From contig NZ_JAJJPA010000033.1 in assembly GCF_020907985.1 (NCBI RefSeq), positions 1 to 64,000 of the forward strand: a stretch of 64,000 nt of DNA, in the 5' to 3' direction. Shown piece after piece: positions 57,326-64,000 of this stretch. The position numbers were made by a program, and so were the translations under genes. The stretch comes from Kitasatospora humi. Its GTDB lineage: Bacteria; Actinomycetota; Actinomycetes; Streptomycetales; Streptomycetaceae. The number at the start of each line of letters is the position of its first letter. The first letter of the stretch is position 1. Below the pieces are notes generated by a model. That model worked only from the letters and a program-made list of their open reading frames with translations, was not told the DNA's origin and ran no database searches.

Positions 57326-60300
57326 GTGCAGATCAAGATGCTGGGGCCATTGGAGATTCGCACGGACGACGGGGGGCTGACCGACGTGCCGGGCGCGCGG
57401 TTGCGCGGGCTGCTGGTGGCGCTGGCGCTCAGGCCGGGCCGCGTGGTGCCGAAGTCGGCGCTGGTCGACTGGATCTGGGGGGAGCACCCGCCGGCCGATG
57501 CGACGAACGCGCTGCAGCGCCTGGTCTCCCGACTGCGCAAGGTGCTGCCGGACGGGGTGGTCGATGGCCGGCCGGACGGCTACCGGTTGGCGGTGGCGCC
57601 CGATGCCGTCGACGCCGTGCGGTTCGAGCGCCTCGTCGGCGCCGCTCAGGCCGGTGCCGAGGACGGTTCGGAGCGGGTGCGGCTGCTGCGCGAGGCGCTG
57701 GGGCTGTGGCGCGGTGCGGCCATGCAGGACGTCGGTCTGCAGGAGAGCGAGGCGTTGGACGCGGCGGTGGTCCGGCTCGAAGGGCTGCGGCTGACCGCCA
57801 GGGAGGAGCGGTTCGACGCGGAGGTCGCCCTCGGGGGCGGTGCGGAGCTGGTCACCGAACTGACCGACCTGGTGGCCGCCTACCCGGTGCGCGAGCGGCT
57901 GGTCGCCGCGCTGATGCGCGCCCTGGTCGCGGCCGGCCGCGACAGCGAGGCGCTGCAGGTGTACCAGCGCGCCCGGGAGGCCCTGGCCGACGAGCTGGGC
58001 GCCGATCCCTCGCCGGAGCTGTCCGCGCTGCACGTCGCCCTGCTGCGCGGCGAGTTGGGGCGGCGCGAGGAGAGCCCCAGGACCAATCTGCGGGCCGAGC
58101 TGACCAGCTTCGTCGGCAAGGACGCCGACGTCGCCGCCGTCCGCGAGCTCATCGCCGGGCACCGGCTCACCACCCTGGTCGGGCCGGGCGGCTCGGGCAA
58201 GACCCGGTTGGCCACCGAGACCGCGCGCGCGATGCTCGGCGAGCTGCCGGACGGGGCCTGGCTGGTGGAGCTCGCCGCCACCGGCGCGGACGCCGACGTG
58301 GCGCAGCCGGCGCTGGCCGCTCTCGGCCTGCGGGACGCCCTGCTCGGTGACGCCCCGAACGCGGAGCTGACGGGCCGTCTGATCGCCGCGATCCGCGAGC
58401 GGGAGGCGCTGCTGGTCCTGGACAACTGCGAGCACCTGATCGAGTCGGCGGCGGTCTTCGCCCACCGGGTGCTCGGGGAGTGCCGGCGGCTGCGGATCCT
58501 GGCGACCAGCCGGGAACCGCTCGGCATCACCGGCGAGGCGCTGTGGCTGGTCGAGCCGCTGGCCCTGCCCGACGCGTACGCCGACGCCACCGCGCTGGAG
58601 TCCTCCCCCGCCGTCCGACTGCTGCGCGACCGGGCGAGCGCCGTGCGCAAGGACCTCGCGGTCGACGCCGGCACGCTGGAGACGATGGCGCGCGTCTGCC
58701 GCGCCCTGGACGGGATGCCGCTGGCGATCGAACTGGCCGCGGCCCGGCTCCGCACCATGTCCGTCGACCAGCTCGCCAACCGGCTCGACGACCGGTTCCG
58801 CCTGCTGACCTCCGGCAGCCGCACCGCGCTGCCCCGGCACAAGACGCTGCGTGCGGTGGTCGACTGGAGCTGGGAGCTGCTCACCGACGCCGAACGGGCG
58901 GTGCTGCGCAGGCTCTCGGTGTTCGCGGGCGGGGCGGGCCTGGAGGCCGCCGAGCGGGTCTGCGCGGGCGACGGCGTGGAGCCGGAGGAGGTGCTGGAGC
59001 TGCTCACCTCGCTGGTCGAGAAGTCGCTGCTGCTCGCGGCGGACGACGCAGCACCGCGCTACCGGATGATCGGCACCATCAAGGAGTACGCCGGCCGGCG
59101 GCTCGCGGAGGCGGGGGAGGCGGAGGCGGCTCGCCAGGCGCACCTCGCCCACTTCACCGAGCTCGCCGAGACCGCGGAGCCGCACCTGCGCCGGGCCGAT
59201 CAGTTGGAGTGGCTGGCCGTGCTGGCGGCCGAGCACGACAACCTCGGTGCCGCGATGCGGGGCGCGCTGGCGGCCGGCGGGGCGCAGGCGGCGATGCGGC
59301 TCGCGGCGGGCTGCGGCTGGTACTGGTGGCTCGGCGGGCACCGGGCCGAGGGCCTGGAGCTGCTCACCGCGGCCACCGGGCTGCCCGGTGAGGTGACCGA
59401 TGAGGTCCGGGCCACGGTGTACGGCCTGATCGTGATGTTCGGCAGCGCCGGGCGGGGCGACCAGTACCAGGTCGCGGAGTGGATCCAGCAGGCGTACCGG
59501 TTCAGCCGGAACAGTCGGGGCCGCCACCCGGCGATGAGGCTCGTCGTCCCGCTGGAGCGGATGCTCCAGGCCCCCGACGCGGGGCCGTCCGCCTTCGAAC
59601 CGCTGCTGGACGACGAGGATCCCTGGGTGCGCGCACTGGCCCGGCTGCAGATGGGGAAGATGCGGATCCTCCTCGGTGAGGCGGGGCGCGAGGCGGACGC
59701 CCACCTGGAGGCGGCGCTCGCCGAATTCCGGGCGATCGGCGAACGGTTCGGCATCTCGTTCGCCCTGACGGAACTGGCGGACCGGATCACCGTGCGCGGT
59801 GAGTTGGCCCAGGCGTGCGAGCTGTACGAGCAGGCGGTCGCGGTGGTCACCGAGGTCGGTGCCACCGAGGACGTCATCCGGATGCGGTCGCGGCAGGCGC
59901 AGCTGTACTGGCTGCTGGGCGACGAGGACGCCGGCGCGGCCGCCATCGCCGAGGCGCAGCGGTACGCGGAGCGGGTCGCCTGGCCGAACGCGCTGGCCGA
60001 GCTGGCCCTCGCGCGGGCGGAACTCGCCCGCTGGGGCGGTGACGCCGACCAGGCGCGTCGGCAACTCGGGGTAGCCACGGCCCTGTTGGGCGACGAGGCG
60101 GAGGGGGTGCACGTCCGCGCGCTTCGGCACCTGCTGCTCGGCTACCTCGCCGATGACCTCGACGAGGCGCGGGCGCACCGCGCGGCTGCCTGCGAGGCGG
60201 CGGCGGAGGCGGGCTATGCGCCGCTGATCGCGGAGGCGATCGTCGGGGTCGCGGACCTGGCGGTGCGCCGCGACCAGTACGCGCAGGCCGCGCGGCTGCT

Positions 60301-60469
60301 CGCGGCGAGCGTCGGCGTGCGCGGTCTGCCGGACCGCTCCCACCCGGACGTGGCTCGGATCACGCGGACCGCACGCCGCCGCCTCGGCGACGCGAAGTTC
60401 GCCGAGGCGGCCCGGGAGGGGGAGCGGACCAGCTGGTCCGAGCTGGTCGCGGTCACGCTCGCTTCCTGA
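57326..60469 (+). CDS. AfsR/SARP-family regulator with ATPase and TPR domains
   Basis: 1047 residues from the GTG at 57326. An OmpR-like winged helix and bacterial transcriptional activation domain occupy about 1-245 (VQIKMLGPLEIRTDDGG; ALRPGRVVPKSALVDWIWGE; RERLVAALMRALVAAGRDSE). A P-loop ATPase follows (Walker A VGPGGSGKTRLATE, about 284-298; LLVLDNCEHLIESAAVF as Walker B). The C-terminus is TPR-like (LGEAGREADAHLEAALAEFR; ARLLAASVGVRG). Such proteins switch on antibiotic or secondary-metabolite genes in streptomycetes. The ABC exporter genes face it, overlapping by 17 bp at their 3' ends; whether it controls them is not shown. Confidence 0.92.
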   Translation: MQIKMLGPLEIRTDDGGLTDVPGARLRGLLVALALRPGRVVPKSALVDWIWGEHPPADATNALQRLVSRLRKVLPDGVVDGRPDGYRLAVAPDAVDAVRFERLVGAAQAGAEDGSERVRLLREALGLWRGAAMQDVGLQESEALDAAVVRLEGLRLTAREERFDAEVALGGGAELVTELTDLVAAYPVRERLVAALMRALVAAGRDSEALQVYQRAREALADELGADPSPELSALHVALLRGELGRREESPRTNLRAELTSFVGKDADVAAVRELIAGHRLTTLVGPGGSGKTRLATETARAMLGELPDGAWLVELAATGADADVAQPALAALGLRDALLGDAPNAELTGRLIAAIREREALLVLDNCEHLIESAAVFAHRVLGECRRLRILATSREPLGITGEALWLVEPLALPDAYADATALESSPAVRLLRDRASAVRKDLAVDAGTLETMARVCRALDGMPLAIELAAARLRTMSVDQLANRLDDRFRLLTSGSRTALPRHKTLRAVVDWSWELLTDAERAVLRRLSVFAGGAGLEAAERVCAGDGVEPEEVLELLTSLVEKSLLLAADDAAPRYRMIGTIKEYAGRRLAEAGEAEAARQAHLAHFTELAETAEPHLRRADQLEWLAVLAAEHDNLGAAMRGALAAGGAQAAMRLAAGCGWYWWLGGHRAEGLELLTAATGLPGEVTDEVRATVYGLIVMFGSAGRGDQYQVAEWIQQAYRFSRNSRGRHPAMRLVVPLERMLQAPDAGPSAFEPLLDDEDPWVRALARLQMGKMRILLGEAGREADAHLEAALAEFRAIGERFGISFALTELADRITVRGELAQACELYEQAVAVVTEVGATEDVIRMRSRQAQLYWLLGDEDAGAAAIAEAQRYAERVAWPNALAELALARAELARWGGDADQARRQLGVATALLGDEAEGVHVRALRHLLLGYLADDLDEARAHRAAACEAAAEAGYAPLIAEAIVGVADLAVRRDQYAQAARLLAASVGVRGLPDRSHPDVARITRTARRRLGDAKFAEAAREGERTSWSELVAVTLAS

Positions 60470-61214
60470 ACGTGGCCACCGCCCACAGGTAGCCGGCGAT
60501 CGTGAGCCCGACGCACCAGGCGAGGGCGGTGAGCGCGGTGCCGGTCTGCGGGTGGCCGGTGAGCAGGCCGCGCAGCGTCTCGATGATCGGGGTGAACGGC
60601 TGGTACTGCGCGAACTGCCGGATGCCGGGGCCCATCGTGTCGGCGGGAACGAACGCGCTGCTCAGGAAGGGCAGCATGATCAGCGGCACGGTGGCCATGC
60701 CCGCCGACTCCACGGTCTTCGCGCCCAGGCCCATGGCGACGGTGAGCCAGCTGGTGGCGAAGGCCAGCAGCAGCATGATGCCGATCGCGGCGAGCCACTG
60801 GAGCGGGCTCGCGTGCGGGCGGAACCCCATCGCGAAGCCGACGCCGATGATGGCCGCGTCGGCGATCAGGCTGCGCAGCGTCGTGGAGACGACGTGACCG
60901 GCCAGCACGGCACCGTGCGGGACGTCCATGGCCTTGAACCGGTTGATGATGCCCTTCGTCATGTCGCCGTTGACGGCCGCCGCGGTCGGGCCCAGGCCGT
61001 AGGTGATGGCCATGACGAGCAGCCCCGGCACCGCGTAGTCGATGTACTTGCCCTGGACCTTGAAGGCGCCGCCGAAGACGTAGACGAACATCAGCATCAT
61101 CACGAGGGGGAACAGGACCGCCTGGAACACCGTGACCAGGTTCCGGAGCGTGTGCTTGAGGTTGCGGCGCATCATGATCGCCGAGTCGCCGAACGAGGTG
61201 GTGAGAGTGCTCAT
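60453..61214 (-). CDS. ABC-2 transporter permease, DrrB-type
   Basis: 253 residues with six membrane helices (VTVFQAVLFPLVMMLMFVYV; YAVPGLLVMAITYGLGPTAA; DAAIIGVGFAMGFR; LQWLAAIGIMLLLAFATSWL; VPLIMLPFLSSAFVPADT; ALAWCVGLTIAGYLWAVATF). It is the membrane half of a two-gene drug exporter like daunorubicin-resistance DrrAB. It follows its ATPase gene with an ATGA overlap (ATG at 61214). Its tail overlaps the AfsR-like gene by 17 bp. Confidence 0.92.
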   Translation of the reverse strand: MSTLTTSFGDSAIMMRRNLKHTLRNLVTVFQAVLFPLVMMLMFVYVFGGAFKVQGKYIDYAVPGLLVMAITYGLGPTAAAVNGDMTKGIINRFKAMDVPHGAVLAGHVVSTTLRSLIADAAIIGVGFAMGFRPHASPLQWLAAIGIMLLLAFATSWLTVAMGLGAKTVESAGMATVPLIMLPFLSSAFVPADTMGPGIRQFAQYQPFTPIIETLRGLLTGHPQTGTALTALAWCVGLTIAGYLWAVATFRKRA

Positions 61215-62149
61215 CGTGCGATCGCCTCCGTGGTGGTCTGACCGGTCAGGGCAAAGAAGACGTCGTCGAGGTCCGGCGTGTGCACGGAGAACTCCTCGGC
61301 GTTGATCAGGTGTTCGTCGAGCAGGTCGAGCAGGGCCCGCAGCGACCTGGGTCCGCCGTCGCCGGGCACCCGCAGGGTCAGCTCCTGGTCGTCCCGGGTG
61401 GCGCCGGTCAGCACCCGCGCAGCCTGGTCGAGTTCGAAGAGGTCGGCGAAGCGGAGCCGGACGTGGCTGCCGGGGACTTGGCGCTTGAGCTCCTCGGGCG
61501 TGCCCTGGGCGACGAGGTGGCCCTGGTCCAGGACCGCGATCCGGTCGGCGAGCTGGTCCGCCTCCTCCAGGTACTGGGTGGTGAGGAAGATGGTGGTGCC
61601 CTCGGCGACCAGCTCGCGGACGATCTGCCACATGGTGCGCCTGCTGCGCGGGTCCAGGCCCGTGGTCGGCTCGTCCAGGAAGATGATCTGCGGATCGCCG
61701 ACCAGCGTCATCGCCAGGTCCAGTTTGCGGCGCATGCCGCCGGAGTAGGTCGCCGCCATCTTGTCGGCGGACTCCACGAGGTCGAACCGCTCCAGCAGCC
61801 GCGTGACCAGCCGGTCGCCGGAGCGCACCCGCTTCAGGTCCGCCATCAGCCGCAGGTTCTCCCGGCCCGTCAGCAGCTCGTCCACCGCCGCGAACTGACC
61901 GGTCACGCCGATGACCTTGCGCACCTGCCTGGTCGCGGTCGCCACGTCGTGACCGGCGATGCGCACCGTGCCGGCGTCCGCCTTCGTCAGGGTCGTCAGG
62001 ACGTTCACCGTGGTGGTCTTGCCCGCGCCGTTCGGGCCGAGCATGGAGAAGACCGATCCGGCGGGGACCTCGAAGCCGATGCCGTCGAGCACGAGCTTGT
62101 TCCCGTGTGTCTTCCGCAGTCCGGAGACCGCGATCGCTGAACTCTTCAT
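61211..62149 (-). CDS. ABC transporter ATP-binding protein, DrrA-type
   Basis: 312 residues from the ATG at 62149 (KSSAIAVSGLRKTHGNK). Walker A is MLGPNGAGKTTTVNVL (about 36-50), signature TYSGGMRRKLDLAMTLVG, Walker B QIIFLDEPTTGLDPRSRRTM, H-loop FLTTQYLEEADQL. The C-terminal extension (HVRLRFADLFELDQAARVLT) is as in DrrA-type exporters. It and the permease form one operon; the exported compound is unknown. Confidence 0.93.
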   Translation of the reverse strand: MKSSAIAVSGLRKTHGNKLVLDGIGFEVPAGSVFSMLGPNGAGKTTTVNVLTTLTKADAGTVRIAGHDVATATRQVRKVIGVTGQFAAVDELLTGRENLRLMADLKRVRSGDRLVTRLLERFDLVESADKMAATYSGGMRRKLDLAMTLVGDPQIIFLDEPTTGLDPRSRRTMWQIVRELVAEGTTIFLTTQYLEEADQLADRIAVLDQGHLVAQGTPEELKRQVPGSHVRLRFADLFELDQAARVLTGATRDDQELTLRVPGDGGPRSLRALLDLLDEHLINAEEFSVHTPDLDDVFFALTGQTTTEAIAR

Positions 62150-62316
62150 GCCGACCACTGTCCCGGCCGGGGCTGTCACCCGCCTGACACAGTGCTGACA
62201 CGGCCCCTGACACGGCGGTCCGCCGCGTCATCCCTGGTCAGAACGGGGCTGTGCGAGCCGCTAGGGGCGGCTCGGGTCCGCTCGCCGGGCTCGCCCCCCC
62301 CGCCGGTGGTCCCCGG

Positions 62317-62628
62317 TCAGCCCGTGGTCTCGGCGTCGATCCAGCGCAGGTACCGGTCGCTGCCATGGGTGATGTCGGCGGCGATGACCTCCGGGACGTC
62401 GTAGCTGTGGTTCGCCTCGATCAGCGCCGCCAGCTCGGCGAACCGATGGGCCGGGAGCTTGTACAGCACCCGCCACTCCTGGTCCGCGCGGACTTCACCC
62501 TCCCAGCGGTAGACCGACGTGATGGGACCGTCGATCTGCGCGCAGGCCGCGACCCGCGCGTCGACCCCGGCGCGGGCGAGCTGCTCGGCCCGCTCGGCCG
62601 AGTCGGTGGTGGTCAGGACGGTGATGTT
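62317..62628 (-). CDS. cutA: CutA-like protein without a canonical start codon
   Basis: Reading from AAC at 62628, 103 codons give NITVLTTTDSAERAEQLARA, ACAQIDGPITSVYRWEGEV, EWRVLYKLPAHRFAELAALI, NHSYDVPEVIAADITHGSDR and YLRWIDAETTG, a complete CutA (divalent-cation-tolerance) protein with its conserved C-x-Q-I...S-x-Y-W-x-G-E core. In this frame a TGA (the stop of the upstream gene) lies three codons before, and no ATG, GTG or TTG follows it. An ATG at 62638 overlaps that stop (ATGA) but runs AGC GCA TAA in another frame. Either a one-base indel near the start, a rare start codon, or an error explains this. Confidence 0.75.
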   Translation of the reverse strand, partial: NITVLTTTDSAERAEQLARAGVDARVAACAQIDGPITSVYRWEGEVRADQEWRVLYKLPAHRFAELAALIEANHSYDVPEVIAADITHGSDRYLRWIDAETTG

Positions 62629-62634
62629 ATGCGC

Positions 62635-62994
62635 TCATGCCTCTTCCAGGGCTCCTCGGTCCATGACGGACGGCTGCTTCGACTCCCGCCGTCTCTTCGG
62701 TGGTTCGGACGGCAGATGCGGGTTGCCGCCCGGCGCCGGCGGGTTGCGGGGCCCGGGCGGCGGGGGCGGCACGCCGGGCAGCTTGGTCGGGCTCCCGGAG
62801 GGCTCCTTCTGCGGGCTCATGGTCTGATCGTCCTCCTGCTGCGGATCGCCCGACCGGCCGGCCTCGGGGATCGTCGGCGGCGGATGCCGGAACGGCGGGC
62901 GCGGCCGCTGCGGCCGGCGGGTCGGCCCCCGCGAACCGCGCCGCCCGCCGGGCCAGGACGGACCGGCGGAAGCGGCTGACGGGGTCTTGCTCAT
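62635..62994 (-). CDS. Proline-rich, probably disordered small protein
   Basis: 119 residues of low complexity: Arg/Pro/Ser-rich N-terminal half (RRGSRGPTRRPQRPRPPFRH), an acidic patch (PQQEDDQT), and a second Pro-rich half (LPGVPPPPPGPRNPPAPGG). An ATG after DDQT (MSPQKEPSGSPTKLP) is an alternative start. A ribosome site (GGGGATGGAG) precedes the first ATG. The stop leads directly into the CutA frame. A disordered linker protein or an accidental frame are both possible. Confidence 0.45.
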   Translation of the reverse strand: MSKTPSAASAGPSWPGGRRGSRGPTRRPQRPRPPFRHPPPTIPEAGRSGDPQQEDDQTMSPQKEPSGSPTKLPGVPPPPPGPRNPPAPGGNPHLPSEPPKRRRESKQPSVMDRGALEEA

Positions 62995-63129
62995 GGCGCT
63001 CCATCCCCTTCTCCGTACGGCCGGCCGGACACCATGATGAGCCCGCCACGCCTTGCCCGGCCGACCGGTTGACGGATCGCCACCAGGCGCTCACCCCGCG
63101 TTCGAGCCGCTCCGGCGGCAGTGGGGCGG

Positions 63130-64000
63130 CTAGCTGGCGGGAACGTGCTCCGCCGCCACCTGCAGCGCCTCGACCGCCGCACGGATCGACGGGCGGCGGT
63201 CGGCGTCCGCGCGCCAGATCACGTAGACGTGTCGGCGGACGTGCTGCTTGAGCGGGACGGTGACCACGCCCGGCGGGATCGGCCGGCGCCCCAGCACCGG
63301 CGCGATGCACACCCCGAGCCCGGCCGCGACCAGTCCGAGCTGGGTGTGCGTCTCGGCGGCGCGGTGACCGATGACCGGCTCCACGCCCCGCGAGCGCAGC
63401 GTGAACAGCAGCCACTCGTGGCAGAACTCGCCCTCCCCCCAGGTGATCCACTCGTCGTCGCAGAAGTCGCCCAGGTCCACCTCGTCACGGCCGGCGAGCG
63501 GATGGTCCGCGTAGACGGCCACGTCGGCCGGGTCGTCCAGGAGCGGCGCCTTCACCAGGCCGTCGGGCAGCGGCATCGGCTTGTTGTACCAGTCGAGCAC
63601 GACCGCGAGGTCCAGGTCGCCGCGGACGACACCGGCGATGCCCGCCTCCGGCTCCAACTCGCAGGAGCGGACCCGCAGCGCCGGGTGCCGGGCGCGCAAC
63701 GCGGCCAGCGCGCTGGGGAGCAGGCCGCGGGCGGCCGTCGGGAACGCGGACAGGCGCAGCTCCCCGATGACCTGGCCGCGGTGCGCCTCCAGCTCCGACT
63801 CGGCCAGCTCCACCTGGGAGAGGATGCGCGCCGAGTGCTCGGCCAGCAGCCGCCCGGCATCGGTGAGCCGCACGCCCCGCCCGTTCTTGGCCAGCAGCTG
63901 CTGCCCCACCTCGCGCTCCAGCTTGGACATCTGCTGCGACACTGCCGACGTCGTGACGTGCAGCGCGTCCGCCGCACCGCTCACCGAGCCGTGCCGGGCG
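63130..64000 (-). CDS. LysR-family regulator, truncated by the window end
   Basis: 290 codons are visible, including the helix-turn-helix SGAADALHVTTSAVSQQMSK and LEREVGQQLLAKNGRGVRLT and the effector domain (LSAFPTAARGLLPSALAALR; GDLDLAVVLDW; GLVAAGLGVCIAPVLG). The first roughly 20 residues and the start codon lie beyond 64000. LysR proteins act as tetrameric activators or repressors; its target gene is probably divergent and outside the window. Confidence 0.92.
   Translation of the reverse strand, partial: ARHGSVSGAADALHVTTSAVSQQMSKLEREVGQQLLAKNGRGVRLTDAGRLLAEHSARILSQVELAESELEAHRGQVIGELRLSAFPTAARGLLPSALAALRARHPALRVRSCELEPEAGIAGVVRGDLDLAVVLDWYNKPMPLPDGLVKAPLLDDPADVAVYADHPLAGRDEVDLGDFCDDEWITWGEGEFCHEWLLFTLRSRGVEPVIGHRAAETHTQLGLVAAGLGVCIAPVLGRRPIPPGVVTVPLKQHVRRHVYVIWRADADRRPSIRAAVEALQVAAEHVPAS

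Noticed and set aside
57143..60343. A 1066-codon open frame antisense to the AfsR-like gene
   Set aside because: The plus-strand product has clear DNA-binding, P-loop and TPR motifs; the antisense product is His/Arg/Gln-rich without any domain.

Overview
This window is high-GC actinomycete DNA, most likely a Streptomyces or Kitasatospora chromosome. The signs are mycothiol-linked formaldehyde detoxification, an AfsR/SARP-type regulator, SpoIIE-type phosphatase and many RsbW-like ATP-binding proteins, XRE/DUF397 gene pairs, frequent GTG/TTG starts and GTGA/ATGA coupled overlaps. No rRNA, tRNA or CRISPR array was seen. Both ends cut through the chromosome: a hairpin opens the window and a LysR gene runs off its right end.

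Layout. 0-5.3 kb: alcohol dehydrogenase, a decayed GMC oxidoreductase, two membrane proteins, a TetR/peroxiredoxin divergent pair and a SUKH (SMI1/KNR4) protein. 5.4-9.2 kb: a 3.35-kb integrative element sits inside an RsbW-like ATPase gene. Its two halves lie at either end, share the 8-bp core cagctcgc and rejoin in frame. The element carries an XRE-DUF397 pair, its own ATPase, a small protein, a 173-bp long inverted repeat and the 5' part of a serine recombinase gene next to the right junction. 9.4-11.2 kb: a GntR regulator behind several palindromes, then broken remnants of a serine hydrolase and an alcohol dehydrogenase. 11.2-13 kb: the mycothiol-dependent formaldehyde dehydrogenase/MBL-hydrolase operon.

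13-33 kb is mostly chromosomal housekeeping and transport: flavoprotein dehydrogenase, SGNH esterase, NiCoT nickel/cobalt permease with an upstream Nur-like box and a 19-bp tandem repeat, a CocE-like protein lacking catalytic residues, lipoprotein, esterase, cation/proton antiporter, APC permease, aldo/keto reductase with a MerR regulator, MobA-like transferase, a double zinc-ribbon protein, an FhuF-like protein behind an iron box, a PAS-GAF-SpoIIE-ATPase phosphatase and a further ATPase. 33.3-36.8 kb: a urease operon (fused gamma-beta, alpha) followed by agmatine deiminase, with no accessory genes. Nickel ligands are kept, but the flap cysteine is replaced.

37-42 kb is an accessory island: a JmjC/cupin oxygenase downstream of a small DUF397-like protein and three tiny cysteine-rich proteins, divergent from an XRE-TPR regulator. 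42.9-49.2 kb is the most unusual block: a two-domain acetyltransferase, a LuxE-like acyl-activating enzyme and a LuxC-PaaK fusion, all coupled by GTGA overlaps, facing a stand-alone PaaK-like ligase across a 38-bp perfect palindrome. There is no luciferase, so it looks like an acyl-activation/reduction pathway. 49.3-56 kb: a GH25 lysozyme with a broken partial copy of its own C-terminus, an HAD-fold protein, a uronate-dehydrogenase-like epimerase, and a second XRE-TPR island with an ATPase, an unknown protein and a methyltransferase. 56-64 kb: aldo/keto reductase, AfsR-like regulator overlapping tail to tail with a DrrAB-type ABC exporter, a CutA gene without a usable start codon, and the truncated LysR gene.
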